From Phormidium ambiguum IAM M-71 (GTDB lineage: Bacteria > Cyanobacteriota > Cyanobacteriia > Cyanobacteriales > Aerosakkonemataceae), in assembly GCF_001904725.1 (NCBI RefSeq), contig NZ_MRCE01000002.1:261303-325302 (forward strand): 64,000 nt of DNA. Direction: 5' to 3'. The stretch's first letter is position 1; each line of letters starts with the position of its first letter. Both the position numbers and the translations under genes were made by a program. This document shows, in pieces, positions 7,942 through 18,414 of the stretch. The notes under the pieces are model-generated. The model worked only from the letters and a program-made list of their open reading frames with translations. It had not been told where the DNA came from and did no database searches.

Positions 7942-9962
7942 TTTTGATTTCTACCTGTGAGTAGATAAGTCACCATTTCTCCCTTACCTTTAATCGGAAT
8001 CGAACCACGTTTGGTAAATTGGTACTTAGTTTTTAATAATTTATAAGTAGCTGTACTAACTTGAATTGCACCTGGAATACCTTGAGATTCCATTCGGCTA
8101 GCGATATTAACCGTATCACCCCATAAATCATAACTAAACTTTTTAATTCCAATTACTCCAGCTACAACTGGGCCTGTATTCATGCCAATTCTCAGGCTAA
8201 AATTTGTATTGGTTTTAGTATTAAGTTCGGTAAGTTTGATGAGCATACCTAATGCCATTTCTGCTGCGGCTTCTGCATGATCGGGTCGAGAAGCTGGAAG
8301 TCCAGCTACTGCCATATAAGCGTCTCCAATCGTTTTAATTTTTTCTAATCCGTATTGTTCAGCTAGTATATCGAATTCAGAGAAAACTATGTTGAGATTT
8401 TCAACGAGTTGCTGCGGAGATGTGTTGGCTGATAGTTCTGTAAAACCTACTAAGTCCGCAAATAAAACTGTGACGCTTTCAAAACTATCTGCGATCGTAT
8501 TTTGTTCTAATTTTAATCTTTGAGCTATGGGTTCAGGAAGAATATTAAGTAATAGTTTTTCTGCTTGTTCTTGTTGGTAACGTAAAGCTTCTAAAGCAAC
8601 TTTTCGCACTGTAATATCAGAAACTATACCTTCATAATAAAGCAATTTTCCTGTAGAATCACGCACAGAGCGGGCGTTTTCACTAATCCAAATTACTTTA
8701 CCATCTTTGCGGCGAATTAAAGATTCAAATCCATAAACGGCATGATCTTTTTCCATTTTATTGACGAATTCTTGGCGGCGATTAACATCAACATAAAGTT
8801 GGTGAGAAATATTACTCAAAACGGCAATTAGTTCCTCTGGCGAGTCATAACCATAAATTTTGGCTAAAGCAGCATTAGCGCTAATGTAACGTCCAGATGG
8901 TGTGGTTTGAAAAATGCCATCCACTGCATTTTCAACAATGCTGTGATATCTTTGTTCGGCCAATCTTAAGGCTTCTTCGGCGCGTTTTCGTTGAATTAAT
9001 GAACCTAATTGTGTAGCAACGGCATTTACTAGTTCGAGTAGGTTAACTTCTTCTTTAGTTCTTCCTTTTTTGAAGAAAACCAAGATTGCTAACACTTCAT
9101 TGCTAAGTAGAATAGGAACCCCAAAGCAACAGTTTAATCCTACTGTAACGGCAATTTCTTGGCGGGAAAAATCCTGGGATAATTCAGAAGTAAGGTTTTC
9201 AATCCATTCTGTTTGTTGATGTACCCAAATTCTGCCAGGTAATCCGATGTTGGGGGGAAATGTAAATAGGAGGCTTTTTTGGCGAAATATTTCTAAATTG
9301 GGTTCGCTAGCATACCAACCGGGAGAACATTCTAGCACTTGTCGATCGTCATCGGGAATCCAAGCTTCACCAAAATCCCAGCCGATTGTTTTGCAAATTA
9401 AATGGAGAATTTCTTCAATGGCGGTGTCAAAATTATCGGCGTGATTAATGGCTTGAGTTGCTGCTAGTAAGAGGGAAATTTTTACTTCGGCTTGTTTGCG
9501 ATCGCTAATTTCTGCTTGTAACTGCTGATTTTTATATTCTAGTTGTTCTGATAATCTTTTTTGATTTAATTGATTGTTAATTCTTGCTAAAACTTCTTCT
9601 AGTTGAAATGGTTTAGTAATATAGTCAACTCCTCCTACTTCAAAGGCTTTAATTTTATCTATTACCTGATCCAAGGCACTAATAAAAATTACTGGGATTT
9701 TACAAGTTTGGGGATGAGATTTTAAAGCTTGACATACTTCGTAACCGTTCATCATCGGCATATTAATATCTAATAAAATTAAGTCTGGAGCAGACATTTG
9801 TGTAGCTTTTAAAGCCATTTGTCCATTAATTGCTTTTCGCACACAATAGCCTTGCCCAGAAAGCATAGTAGATAACAAACGTAAGTTATCTGGGGTATCA
9901 TCAACAATCAGAATGTTAGCTGTTTCTCGGAGATTGTTTTGTAGTTCTTGTTGCTGGTTCAT
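7938..9962 (-). CDS. Receiver-GAF-PAS-adenylyl cyclase
   Basis: A 674-residue response regulator with an enzymatic output. The receiver spans about 14-130 with D21/D22, phospho-acceptor D65 and K117. A GAF domain (about 170-330), PAS domain (about 338-460) and class III nucleotidyl cyclase domain (about 480-670) follow. The cyclase keeps both metal aspartates (D503 in FADLVGF, D546 in GDAY). It also keeps the adenine-selecting pair K542 and D611 (YDLWGD) and the transition-state residues N618 and R622. So it should make cAMP, probably under phosphorylation control. It is the last gene of the eight-gene signalling cluster, 83 bases after the diguanylate cyclase gene. Confidence 0.92.
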   Translation of the reverse strand: MNQQQELQNNLRETANILIVDDTPDNLRLLSTMLSGQGYCVRKAINGQMALKATQMSAPDLILLDINMPMMNGYEVCQALKSHPQTCKIPVIFISALDQVIDKIKAFEVGGVDYITKPFQLEEVLARINNQLNQKRLSEQLEYKNQQLQAEISDRKQAEVKISLLLAATQAINHADNFDTAIEEILHLICKTIGWDFGEAWIPDDDRQVLECSPGWYASEPNLEIFRQKSLLFTFPPNIGLPGRIWVHQQTEWIENLTSELSQDFSRQEIAVTVGLNCCFGVPILLSNEVLAILVFFKKGRTKEEVNLLELVNAVATQLGSLIQRKRAEEALRLAEQRYHSIVENAVDGIFQTTPSGRYISANAALAKIYGYDSPEELIAVLSNISHQLYVDVNRRQEFVNKMEKDHAVYGFESLIRRKDGKVIWISENARSVRDSTGKLLYYEGIVSDITVRKVALEALRYQQEQAEKLLLNILPEPIAQRLKLEQNTIADSFESVTVLFADLVGFTELSANTSPQQLVENLNIVFSEFDILAEQYGLEKIKTIGDAYMAVAGLPASRPDHAEAAAEMALGMLIKLTELNTKTNTNFSLRIGMNTGPVVAGVIGIKKFSYDLWGDTVNIASRMESQGIPGAIQVSTATYKLLKTKYQFTKRGSIPIKGKGEMVTYLLTGRNQN

Positions 9963-10045
9963 CAGAAGCGATCGATTATTCTTAAAATGGTAAACTGAGA
10001 GTTTTATTGATTCGCCTAAATATGCCCCTGACTCAAAGAATTACT

Positions 10046-11578
10046 CTAACTCTGTTCAACTAAGTTTTCGACAAAAATCCGATTTCTTCCTTGTTGCTTA
10101 GCTGCATAAAGCGCTTTATCAGTGATGGCAATTAAAATATCAGGATTAATTTCTGTATTAGGAATAACCGTTGTTACTCCTAAACTTAGAGTGACAAATT
10201 CGCTCACGCTAGATGTAGAATGTCTGATCTGAAGAGATTGCACTTTTTGTCTGATTGATTCTGCTACTTTAAGCGCTCCTTCAGTGTCAGTATTAGGCAA
10301 AATCACGGCAAATTCTTCACCTCCATATCTTGCTACTAAATCTGCTGGGCGTTTGACACAAGTATTAATTGTTGTTGCTACTTGTTGTAAACAAAAATCT
10401 CCCACAAGATGACCATAAGTATCGTTGTAAAGTTTGAAAAAATCCACATCACATAAAATTAACGACAATGGGGATTGCTCTCGAAACATTTGTAACCATT
10501 CTAATCCTAGATATTCATCAAATAAACGTCGATTAGCAATTCCCGTTAAACTATCTACGGTTGCCAGTCGTTCTAACTCCTGATTAGCTTTAACCAAAGC
10601 TGCTTCTGTCCTTTTTAACTGAATTAATGAAGCTAATTGGGTGGCTACAGTATGAACTAAATCGACTAATCTAGCTGTTAATGGCAGTAATCGTTTTTGA
10701 TAAAACACCAGAATAGTCAATACTTCTTGATTGGCTAAAATCGGAATGCCAAACGCTGTTTTTAAGCCGACTTCTAGAGCAATTTTTTGTCTTGTAAAGT
10801 TAGGATTCAATTCAATTGAAATATCTTCTACCCACTCAAATTTTTTGGAAGTCCAAATTCTTCCCGGTAATCCGTTACTGGGAGATAATGTCATGGATTT
10901 ACTCTGTTCAATAAAGTTTTTTAATCCGTCATCTTTAGTGTACCAACCACCACTATATTCTAATTTACTAGTTTTATTGTTGGGAATCCAAGCTTCTCCT
11001 AAATCCCAATCGATCGCTTGACAAACTTGTTTTAGTGTTACTTTTAGCGCATCATCAAAATCGATCGCTTGACTAATTAGTTGAGTTGTATCAAATAAAA
11101 ATCTAATTTCTTCTTCAACTTTTTGACGTTCAATAACTTCCAATTGTAATTTTATATTTTGTTGATAAAGTTGTTTTTGCAATTGATGTATTGTTAATTG
11201 GTTTTCAACTCTAGCTAGTACTTCCTCCACTTGAAAAGGTTTGGTAATATAATCTACTCCTCCGACTTGAAACGCTTTAATTTTATCTAAAGTTTCGTCT
11301 AAGGCGCTAATAAAAATCACTGGAATATGACGAGTAATTTGCCAAGATTTTAGATTTTGACAAACTTCATAGCCATTAATTTCTGGCATATTGATATCTA
11401 GTAATATCAAATCTGGCTGGCTGACTTGTACTCCTTTCAAAGCTAACTTACCATTAATTGCTTTTCTCACCTGATAACCTTGCGACATCAGCATATTAGA
11501 CAAAAGCCGTAGATTATCTGGTGTATCATCAACTATTAAAATATCAGCTTTATACTGTGGCGATTGTGGATTATTCAT
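10046..11578 (-). CDS. Receiver-GAF-GGDEF diguanylate cyclase
   Basis: 510 residues: receiver about 10-130 (phospho-acceptor D61 in LLDINMP), GAF about 165-330 and GGDEF about 345-505. The active site GGEEF is at 419-423. The inhibitory I-site RPAD is at 410-413, five residues upstream, so product feedback is expected. It should condense two GTP to c-di-GMP in response to receiver phosphorylation. Its GAF closely resembles that of the neighbouring cyclase gene (shared GEAWIP and GLPGRIW motifs). Its start overlaps the end of the 1608-residue hybrid kinase gene by eight bases, indicating cotranslation. Confidence 0.93.
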   Translation of the reverse strand: MNNPQSPQYKADILIVDDTPDNLRLLSNMLMSQGYQVRKAINGKLALKGVQVSQPDLILLDINMPEINGYEVCQNLKSWQITRHIPVIFISALDETLDKIKAFQVGGVDYITKPFQVEEVLARVENQLTIHQLQKQLYQQNIKLQLEVIERQKVEEEIRFLFDTTQLISQAIDFDDALKVTLKQVCQAIDWDLGEAWIPNNKTSKLEYSGGWYTKDDGLKNFIEQSKSMTLSPSNGLPGRIWTSKKFEWVEDISIELNPNFTRQKIALEVGLKTAFGIPILANQEVLTILVFYQKRLLPLTARLVDLVHTVATQLASLIQLKRTEAALVKANQELERLATVDSLTGIANRRLFDEYLGLEWLQMFREQSPLSLILCDVDFFKLYNDTYGHLVGDFCLQQVATTINTCVKRPADLVARYGGEEFAVILPNTDTEGALKVAESIRQKVQSLQIRHSTSSVSEFVTLSLGVTTVIPNTEINPDILIAITDKALYAAKQQGRNRIFVENLVEQS

Positions 11579-14500
11579 CAGGACATTCTCTAGTTAACTC
11601 AATTATTATATCCATCCGAAAGTTATCTACTAAGTCTAATAAATTATATTTTAATTCGCCGTGAGTTTCAGGTATTTCTTGAAGAAGTTGTGTTACTTCT
11701 CGATCGTTAATTGCGAGGGCTGCTCTATGTAGTTTCGTTAACCACTCTGGCGACATAATGCTTAACTCTTTTGGATTGATAATCTTTGCCTGTGGTGGAT
11801 GAATATCTGGGCTAGACAAAGAATCTTCTTGATAAAGATAACGCAATCCTAAATGTTTAGCCATTTTTTCAAATAGCATTTCTTCTCGAAAGGGTTTAGG
11901 TAAAAAGTCGTCACATCCTGCGGTTAAGATAGCTGACTGTTGTTCTTGAAAGGCGCTAGCCGTGAGCGCAATAATTACGGTATCCTGACCTTGGGGGTGA
12001 GATTTAATTTGTCTTGTGGCTTCATACCCATCCATGATTGGCATTTGCATATCCATCCAAATTAGATGGGGTTGCCAGTTTTCCCATAAAGTTATTGCTT
12101 GTTGACCATTTTCAGCTTCCCGGATTTCAAATCCAAAAGGTGCTAGTAATTTTACTACTAATTGTCGATTTTCTTTAAGGTCTTCAACTATGAGAATGCG
12201 GTAAGTAGGTTGATTGGGTTGTAAACCAATTACTCGCTTTGTTGACGAGATGGCATTTTGCTCGAAGTGAGAAACTGCATGAGCCAGAATATCAAAAGTA
12301 AAAGTAGTCCCTTGATTAAGTTGGCTATTAACAATAATATCTCCTCCCATTAATTTGATAAATTGTTGACTAATGGGTAAACCTAAACCTGTTCCTTGTC
12401 CAGTTTGGCGACCTGTTTGAGTTTGGGCGAAGGGTTGAAATAAAGCCGAAATTTCATTGGGGGCAATACCAGGGCCTGTATCTTGGACTTTAAAGATAAT
12501 TTTGATTTTTCGATGAGAAGTGATATCTGTTTCCCCTAAATCAACTTGCAATTTAACAATACCTGCATGAGTAAATTTAATGGCATTACCTAATAAATTG
12601 AGGATAACTTGACGTAATTTACTTTCATCTGTTTGGATATATGGTGGTACTTGAGGAGATATTTCAAATATTAATTGTAACCCTTTGGAATTGGCTTTTA
12701 GTTTGAGCAATTCTTCAATGGAATTGAGTAATTCATGCAGATTAAAAGGATTTTCGTTTAAGTTAACTTGTCCAGCTTCAATTTTTGCCATTGATAAAAT
12801 ATCATTAATTAAGTCGAGCAAATGTTCGCCGCTGCGATTAATAATTTCTGTGTATTCTTGTTGTTCTTGAGAAAGTGATTGAGACCGAGCCATAAGTTGA
12901 CTAAATCCCAAAATTGCGTTTAGAGGTGTACGCAATTCGTGGCTCATTTTAGCGAGAAATTGGCTTTTCGCATTGTTAGCAGCATCGGCGGCTTCTTTGG
13001 CTTTCATCAATTCAAATGATTGTCTTTGTGTTTGTTCTAGTAATTCTGCTTGCTGTAAGGCGACTGCTAGTTGTGTACCAATTTGGACTACTACATCAAT
13101 TTCGGCTTTGTGCCATTGTCTGGGGCTAGAATTTTGATAGTTGGCTAGTAATCCCCAAAGTTTATTGCCACAAAAAATTGGGACAGTAAGATAAGCTTTG
13201 ACTTGAAATTGTTCTAAGAGATTTATATAACATTGGGGAAAGTTTGCTTGATATATATCTGCTATTGCTAAATATTTAGTTCCATGTTTGTAAGCACCAC
13301 CTTGGGTGTTTTTTAAATATGTATCTTGCACGATATGGGGAACATTCCAAGATTTAACAACGCATTGTTCCGAGCCTAATGAATTGGTTATTAAGTCACT
13401 ATTTTCTTGCTGGGATTTTGTTAATGAAATCCAACCATTAGCTACAGATTCAGCAACAAATTCGCCACTCCAATCAGGGTTAAATCGGTAAATAGCAACT
13501 CGATCGCAGTTGAGGACTTGTCGTAATTCTGAGGTGGTGGCTTTAAATATGGTTTCTAGGTTTAAGGTTTGGCGGATTCTTTCAATGGCTTTGGCGATCG
13601 CTTTAAAGCGTTCGGCGCTTTCTCTTAATGCGGCTTCTGATTTTTGGCGTTCTGTGATGTCGATCGCCATTGCTGCACCACCAATAATTTGACTGCTATT
13701 ATCTACTAAAACTGTGTTGTACCATTGACAAATTATTCTTTTACCATCTTTAGTTACGTTTTCATTGATGTTAGTTTGTTCTCCGCCTTCTTGCATTAAT
13801 TTTTCTAAAAAATTAGTGATGCTTTCTAATTGTTCTGGTGGTACTAATAATTTTAAAGCATTAAGGTTTTTTATTTCATCAATTCGATAACCAAAGATTG
13901 TTTCAGCAGCGGGATTCCAAGCAACTATTTCAAAGTTTTTATTCCATTCAATGATGGCTACAGGAGTTTGCTGAACGAAAAATGATAATCTTTTTTGTGA
14001 TTCTCTAAGTTGAGCTTCAGAGAGTTTGCGATCGGTTATGTCAAACATTAAACCATGCCAAATAATTTCTCCATTTGGATGACATTCTGATTTACAAGCT
14101 GTTTGTATCCATTTAATTCCTGATTTGGTAATTATTCTCCCTTCCCAGCGCCAAGGTTGTAGTGTTTTCGTACATATTTGGATACTTTCATCGTAACTTT
14201 GGCGATCGTCAGGATGAATTTTGCTGCAAGCTAATTCTAAGTTTTCAATTATTTGTTCTGGTTCTAGTTCATAAATTTCTCGACAAGCGGAACTTATATA
14301 AGTTAAATTCAAATTTCCATCAGAGTTTTGAATAATTTCATAAATAACTCCTGGTACATTATCTGCTAATTTTTGAAATCTGGCTTCACTTTGTTTTAAG
14401 GCAGCTTCAGTTTTTTTGCGATCGCTAATATCCGTTGCCGCTCCCAAAATTTGTTCTGGCTTACCATTGGCATTTCTACTAAAAACAATCTCTCGGCTAA

Positions 14501-16397
14501 ATAACCAGCGCCATTCTCCATTTTTATGCCTAATTCTGTATTCTAAATCTATTGCTTCACCGTCTTTAATTGTCTCTAATTTGGTGAATTTTTCGCAGAT
14601 TCTTTGTCGATCGTCTGGGTGAAATAGATTAAACCAATCCGTGCTTTGCAAATAGTTTAATTCTTCTGGTGTATATCCAAGAATTTTAGTGACTTCTGCA
14701 TTTATATAAATATTTTTGAATTCGGTTAAACTATAAATATATAAAAGATTTGGATTGGCATCTGTAATTGCTTGCAGCCAACGTTGACTTTTTTGTAATT
14801 CTTCTTCTATTTCTTTGCGTTGAGAAATATCTTCACTTATACCAATAAAATATTGAGGATTTTTGGCTCGATCTCTAACTAATGAAACAGTAATATTTAC
14901 CCATTTAATTTGACCATCTTTACGAGTTAAACGTTTTTCTAGTGAAAAACTATCAATTTTACCCGTTAAAAGTTGATTTAAATAATTTACAGAAAATCCT
15001 ATTTCTTCTGGAAAACTCCACTGTTGCCACGTCATTTCTAATAATTCAGATTCAGCATATCCAGTAATTTCACAAAATTTTTTATTGACTCTGAGAAATT
15101 GACCGGAAAGTGATACTTGATTCATGCCTACCGCAGCTTGTTCAAAAATAGCACGGAAACGTTCTTCACTTTCTCTCAGTGCTTCTTGCGCTTGTTTACG
15201 CTCAGTAATGTCAGTACAAGAACCAACAAATTCTATGGAATTTCCTTCTTGATTCAGAACTAATTTAAAACTATCGTAAAAATAACGATAAGTGCCATCT
15301 TTATGTAAAAATCGATATTCCCAAGAATAGCGATCTTGTTGTAATATATTTGGCATTTCTGCCAGAATAAAATCCCTATCTTCAGGATGTAATTGATTTA
15401 TCCAAAAATTTTCTTTTTGCAAAAAATCTTTTGCTGGATAGCCCAAAATAGCTTGACAATTTTGGCTAATAAAAGTAGTACCATTAGAATTTGGTTGACA
15501 GCTGTAAATTACTGATGGGCTAGCAGAAAGTAAATATTCTAACCGCTCATTAGCAATAATTAGTGCATCTTGAGTCTGTTTTTCAGAAGTAATGTTGCGA
15601 AAAGTTATGGCTAACCCATCAGCTAATTTAACAGCTATTATGTGTAACCAGGCTTGAATATTTTCATAATTATAATAGATTTTTTTATTTAATGTTTCTC
15701 CCGTTTCTACCACTTTAACGTAATCATCAAATAAGCCGCTTTCTCTATGACCTGGCATTTCTTCTAAAAGATGTTTACCGATAATATCATTAGCGTTACT
15801 TTGAATAAATTTTGAAACACTATTGTTGATTAAAATCCATTTAAAATCTATAATTTTTCCTTGACAATTACGGACAGCAGTGAAGGCGTTTATGCCATCT
15901 AAAGAACTGTTTAATATACTAGTTAAAAGAGATTGAGTTGCTTGTAAATGTTGATTTTGAGTTTGCAGTTCTTTTTGGAGGTTAGTAATAGTTATTTGTT
16001 TTTCTATACGAGCTAGAACTTCCTCTACTTGAAATGGTTTAGTAATATAATCTGTACCGCCAACACGAAAAGCTAAAACTTTTTCATAAGCTTTATCTAA
16101 TACACTTAAAAAAATTACTGGTACATCTTTAGTTTGGGAATTCGCTTTCAGTCTCCGACAAACTTCGTAGCCATTCATTTCTGGCATCATGATATCTAAA
16201 AGTATTAAATCTGGCGGAGAGGCGATCGCATAATTTAAAGCTAATTCTCCTGAAATAGCTTTTTTAACATTGTATCCTTCTTGATTAAGAACATCGGATA
16301 GAAATCGTAGATTACTAGGTTGATCGTCAACTATCAAAATTTTGGTTTGACTCTTTTGAGTTTTTCTGTGATTATACTGACTTCCTGATGGCAACAT
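11571..16397 (-). CDS. Hybrid sensor kinase: REC, six PAS, bilin-type GAF, HisKA, HATPase, REC
   Basis: 1608 residues. An N-terminal receiver (D24/D25, phospho-acceptor D68) is followed by six PAS-like modules (about 150-930). Next come a cyanobacteriochrome-like GAF (about 950-1110), HisKA with H1153 in SHELRTP, and HATPase_c with GTGLGLP. A C-terminal receiver (phospho-acceptor D1449 in WMDMQMP) and a helical tail of about 60 residues end the protein. The GAF has GGAYKHG, ADIY and LLEQFQVKAYL segments typical of bilin GAFs. C1056 stands at the chromophore position but is followed by Y1057 rather than the usual His. Light sensing is therefore possible but unproven. It lies nine bases downstream of the preceding hybrid kinase gene. 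Confidence 0.92.
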   Translation of the reverse strand: MLPSGSQYNHRKTQKSQTKILIVDDQPSNLRFLSDVLNQEGYNVKKAISGELALNYAIASPPDLILLDIMMPEMNGYEVCRRLKANSQTKDVPVIFLSVLDKAYEKVLAFRVGGTDYITKPFQVEEVLARIEKQITITNLQKELQTQNQHLQATQSLLTSILNSSLDGINAFTAVRNCQGKIIDFKWILINNSVSKFIQSNANDIIGKHLLEEMPGHRESGLFDDYVKVVETGETLNKKIYYNYENIQAWLHIIAVKLADGLAITFRNITSEKQTQDALIIANERLEYLLSASPSVIYSCQPNSNGTTFISQNCQAILGYPAKDFLQKENFWINQLHPEDRDFILAEMPNILQQDRYSWEYRFLHKDGTYRYFYDSFKLVLNQEGNSIEFVGSCTDITERKQAQEALRESEERFRAIFEQAAVGMNQVSLSGQFLRVNKKFCEITGYAESELLEMTWQQWSFPEEIGFSVNYLNQLLTGKIDSFSLEKRLTRKDGQIKWVNITVSLVRDRAKNPQYFIGISEDISQRKEIEEELQKSQRWLQAITDANPNLLYIYSLTEFKNIYINAEVTKILGYTPEELNYLQSTDWFNLFHPDDRQRICEKFTKLETIKDGEAIDLEYRIRHKNGEWRWLFSREIVFSRNANGKPEQILGAATDISDRKKTEAALKQSEARFQKLADNVPGVIYEIIQNSDGNLNLTYISSACREIYELEPEQIIENLELACSKIHPDDRQSYDESIQICTKTLQPWRWEGRIITKSGIKWIQTACKSECHPNGEIIWHGLMFDITDRKLSEAQLRESQKRLSFFVQQTPVAIIEWNKNFEIVAWNPAAETIFGYRIDEIKNLNALKLLVPPEQLESITNFLEKLMQEGGEQTNINENVTKDGKRIICQWYNTVLVDNSSQIIGGAAMAIDITERQKSEAALRESAERFKAIAKAIERIRQTLNLETIFKATTSELRQVLNCDRVAIYRFNPDWSGEFVAESVANGWISLTKSQQENSDLITNSLGSEQCVVKSWNVPHIVQDTYLKNTQGGAYKHGTKYLAIADIYQANFPQCYINLLEQFQVKAYLTVPIFCGNKLWGLLANYQNSSPRQWHKAEIDVVVQIGTQLAVALQQAELLEQTQRQSFELMKAKEAADAANNAKSQFLAKMSHELRTPLNAILGFSQLMARSQSLSQEQQEYTEIINRSGEHLLDLINDILSMAKIEAGQVNLNENPFNLHELLNSIEELLKLKANSKGLQLIFEISPQVPPYIQTDESKLRQVILNLLGNAIKFTHAGIVKLQVDLGETDITSHRKIKIIFKVQDTGPGIAPNEISALFQPFAQTQTGRQTGQGTGLGLPISQQFIKLMGGDIIVNSQLNQGTTFTFDILAHAVSHFEQNAISSTKRVIGLQPNQPTYRILIVEDLKENRQLVVKLLAPFGFEIREAENGQQAITLWENWQPHLIWMDMQMPIMDGYEATRQIKSHPQGQDTVIIALTASAFQEQQSAILTAGCDDFLPKPFREEMLFEKMAKHLGLRYLYQEDSLSSPDIHPPQAKIINPKELSIMSPEWLTKLHRAALAINDREVTQLLQEIPETHGELKYNLLDLVDNFRMDIIIELTRECPDE

Positions 16398-16406
16398 ATC
16401 TTTAAA

Positions 16407-18383
16407 CTACTTTATCAATGAGCTTGTTATACGAACTATTATGTCAAGCCGGAAATCATTCAGCAAATCCCTTAAAGCATCAGCCAGTTCTCTAGACTCT
16501 GGAGGTAATTTATCAATCAACTGACAAATTAATTCTTCATTCAGTTCGTTAGCTGCTTGATGCAACTGCAATACCCAATTTTGAGATACTTTAGCCAGTA
16601 AAGGTAAAAAGAATGAATCTGGTTTGTGGTTAACAGAATAACGCTTGCGATAAAAAACGTTATTTATTGGTGGCAAATCTTCATAAATATATACTACTCC
16701 TAAGTATTCTGCTATTTTTTCAAAAATCACTTTTTCATAAAATGGTTTACGCACAAAATCATCACAACCAATTATCAAAAATTCTTCTTTTTTTTCTTCA
16801 AAAGCACTAGCAGTTAAAGCAATAATGATTGTACGTGGAACACAAAAAAAACTATCAGTTGTAGAAAATTGGCGATCGCTAATTTCAATAAAATTTCCGA
16901 CTTTTCTTCTTTGTTTTTCTAAATTTCTAATATATTTAGTAGCTTGCAATCCATCCATTACAGGCATTCGTGTATCCATCCAAATTAAGTGGGGTTGCCA
17001 ACTTTCCCACAATCTAATTGCTTGTTCGCCATTCTCAGCTTCTTGAACTTCAAACCCGATCGGTTGCAGCAATTTAACTAATAACAAACGGTTTTCTCTA
17101 TTATCATCTACTACTAAAATTCGAGTAGGTGTTTGTTGTGGTGCTAATCCAATTACTCTCTGCTGTAATTGCGAAGTAATTTCTGTAGCATTCGCCAGAG
17201 AAATTTTAATATCAAATTTAAATACTGTGCCTTTACCTAAAACACTATTAACCGTAATATTTCCTCCCAATAGTTGCACAAAGCGACGAGTAATTGTTAA
17301 TCCTAAACCAGTTCCTTCAGCAGTTTTTCTTCCCGATTCAGTTTGAATAAAAGCGTTAAATAAACTATCAATTTCTTCTGGTGAAATTCCCACACCAGTA
17401 TCTTCAATTTCAAATTTAAGCCTGCATGATTGAGCTACTAAACTAGAATCAGTTTTATCAAGTATATTGACACGAAGAGTAATACTTCCTGATTCCGTAA
17501 ACTTAATAGCATTACCAAGTAAATTAATTAAACAACTGCGTAGTTTTTTTTCATCTGTTTTAATATATTGAGGAATGTTGGGTGATACTATTATCCTCAT
17601 TTTTAATCTTTTTCTTTCTGCTTTGATTTGAAACATTTCTTCTAAGCTATCTAAAAACCTATAAAAATCAAAGCTATTTTCCTTGAGCGAAATTACACCA
17701 GATTCTATCTTTGACAATTCCAAAACATCATTAATTAATTCTAATAAATGTTCACCACTACGATTAATAATTCTCAGATTTTCTGTCTGATCGCTACTTA
17801 GTAAAGAATCGCGCATCATCACTTGTGTAAAACCCAAAATTGCATTTAGGGGAGTACGTAATTCATGACTCATATTAGCCAGAAATTCAGTTTTCGCTTG
17901 AGAAGCTGCCGCCGCAGCTTCTTCTGCTTTTTTGCGTTCAACAATTTCTTCTTGTAATTGCTGATTTTGGGCAATTAATTGTTTTTGTAATCTGCGAATA
18001 GTTAGCTGATGTTCAACTCTTGCTAAGACTTCTTCCACTTGAAATGGTTTGGTGACATAATCTACACCCCCAACATGAAAAGCTTTAACTTTGTCTAACA
18101 CTTCATCAGAAGCACTAATAAATATGACAGGTATTTCCAAAGTTGCGGAATCGCTTTTAAGCTGTTCGCAAACCTGATAGCCATTCATATCTGGCATTCT
18201 AATATCAAGCAAAATCAAATCTGGTTGGGCCGATCGCGCTGCTCTCAGCGCCATTTTTCCATTTATCACTCCCCGTACTTTATATCCAGATTCTGTTAAT
18301 GTTGCCGAAAGAACTTGCAAATTTTCCGGCGTATCATCAACAATCAAAATATTTCCTTTATGACCTATATTATCGTTACTCAT
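16407..18383 (-). CDS. Hybrid histidine kinase, REC-HisKA-HATPase-REC
   Basis: 658 residues. Receiver 1 is about 12-128 (phospho-acceptor D60). A short coiled coil (about 128-162) leads to HisKA with H173 in MSHELRTP, then HATPase_c with EDTGVGI and EGTGLGL. Receiver 2 (about 425-545, acceptor in WMDTRMP) carries a longer insertion after the acceptor than its paralogues. A C-terminal helical tail (about 595-658) ends the protein. There is no input domain apart from the N-terminal receiver, so it is probably a relay that takes phosphate from another kinase. Spacing is 31 bases to the gene upstream and nine to the gene downstream. Confidence 0.92.
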   Translation of the reverse strand: MSNDNIGHKGNILIVDDTPENLQVLSATLTESGYKVRGVINGKMALRAARSAQPDLILLDIRMPDMNGYQVCEQLKSDSATLEIPVIFISASDEVLDKVKAFHVGGVDYVTKPFQVEEVLARVEHQLTIRRLQKQLIAQNQQLQEEIVERKKAEEAAAAASQAKTEFLANMSHELRTPLNAILGFTQVMMRDSLLSSDQTENLRIINRSGEHLLELINDVLELSKIESGVISLKENSFDFYRFLDSLEEMFQIKAERKRLKMRIIVSPNIPQYIKTDEKKLRSCLINLLGNAIKFTESGSITLRVNILDKTDSSLVAQSCRLKFEIEDTGVGISPEEIDSLFNAFIQTESGRKTAEGTGLGLTITRRFVQLLGGNITVNSVLGKGTVFKFDIKISLANATEITSQLQQRVIGLAPQQTPTRILVVDDNRENRLLLVKLLQPIGFEVQEAENGEQAIRLWESWQPHLIWMDTRMPVMDGLQATKYIRNLEKQRRKVGNFIEISDRQFSTTDSFFCVPRTIIIALTASAFEEKKEEFLIIGCDDFVRKPFYEKVIFEKIAEYLGVVYIYEDLPPINNVFYRKRYSVNHKPDSFFLPLLAKVSQNWVLQLHQAANELNEELICQLIDKLPPESRELADALRDLLNDFRLDIIVRITSSLIK

Positions 18384-18414
18384 TATTTTAAAATCATTAT
18401 TTACTAAGCTAAAC

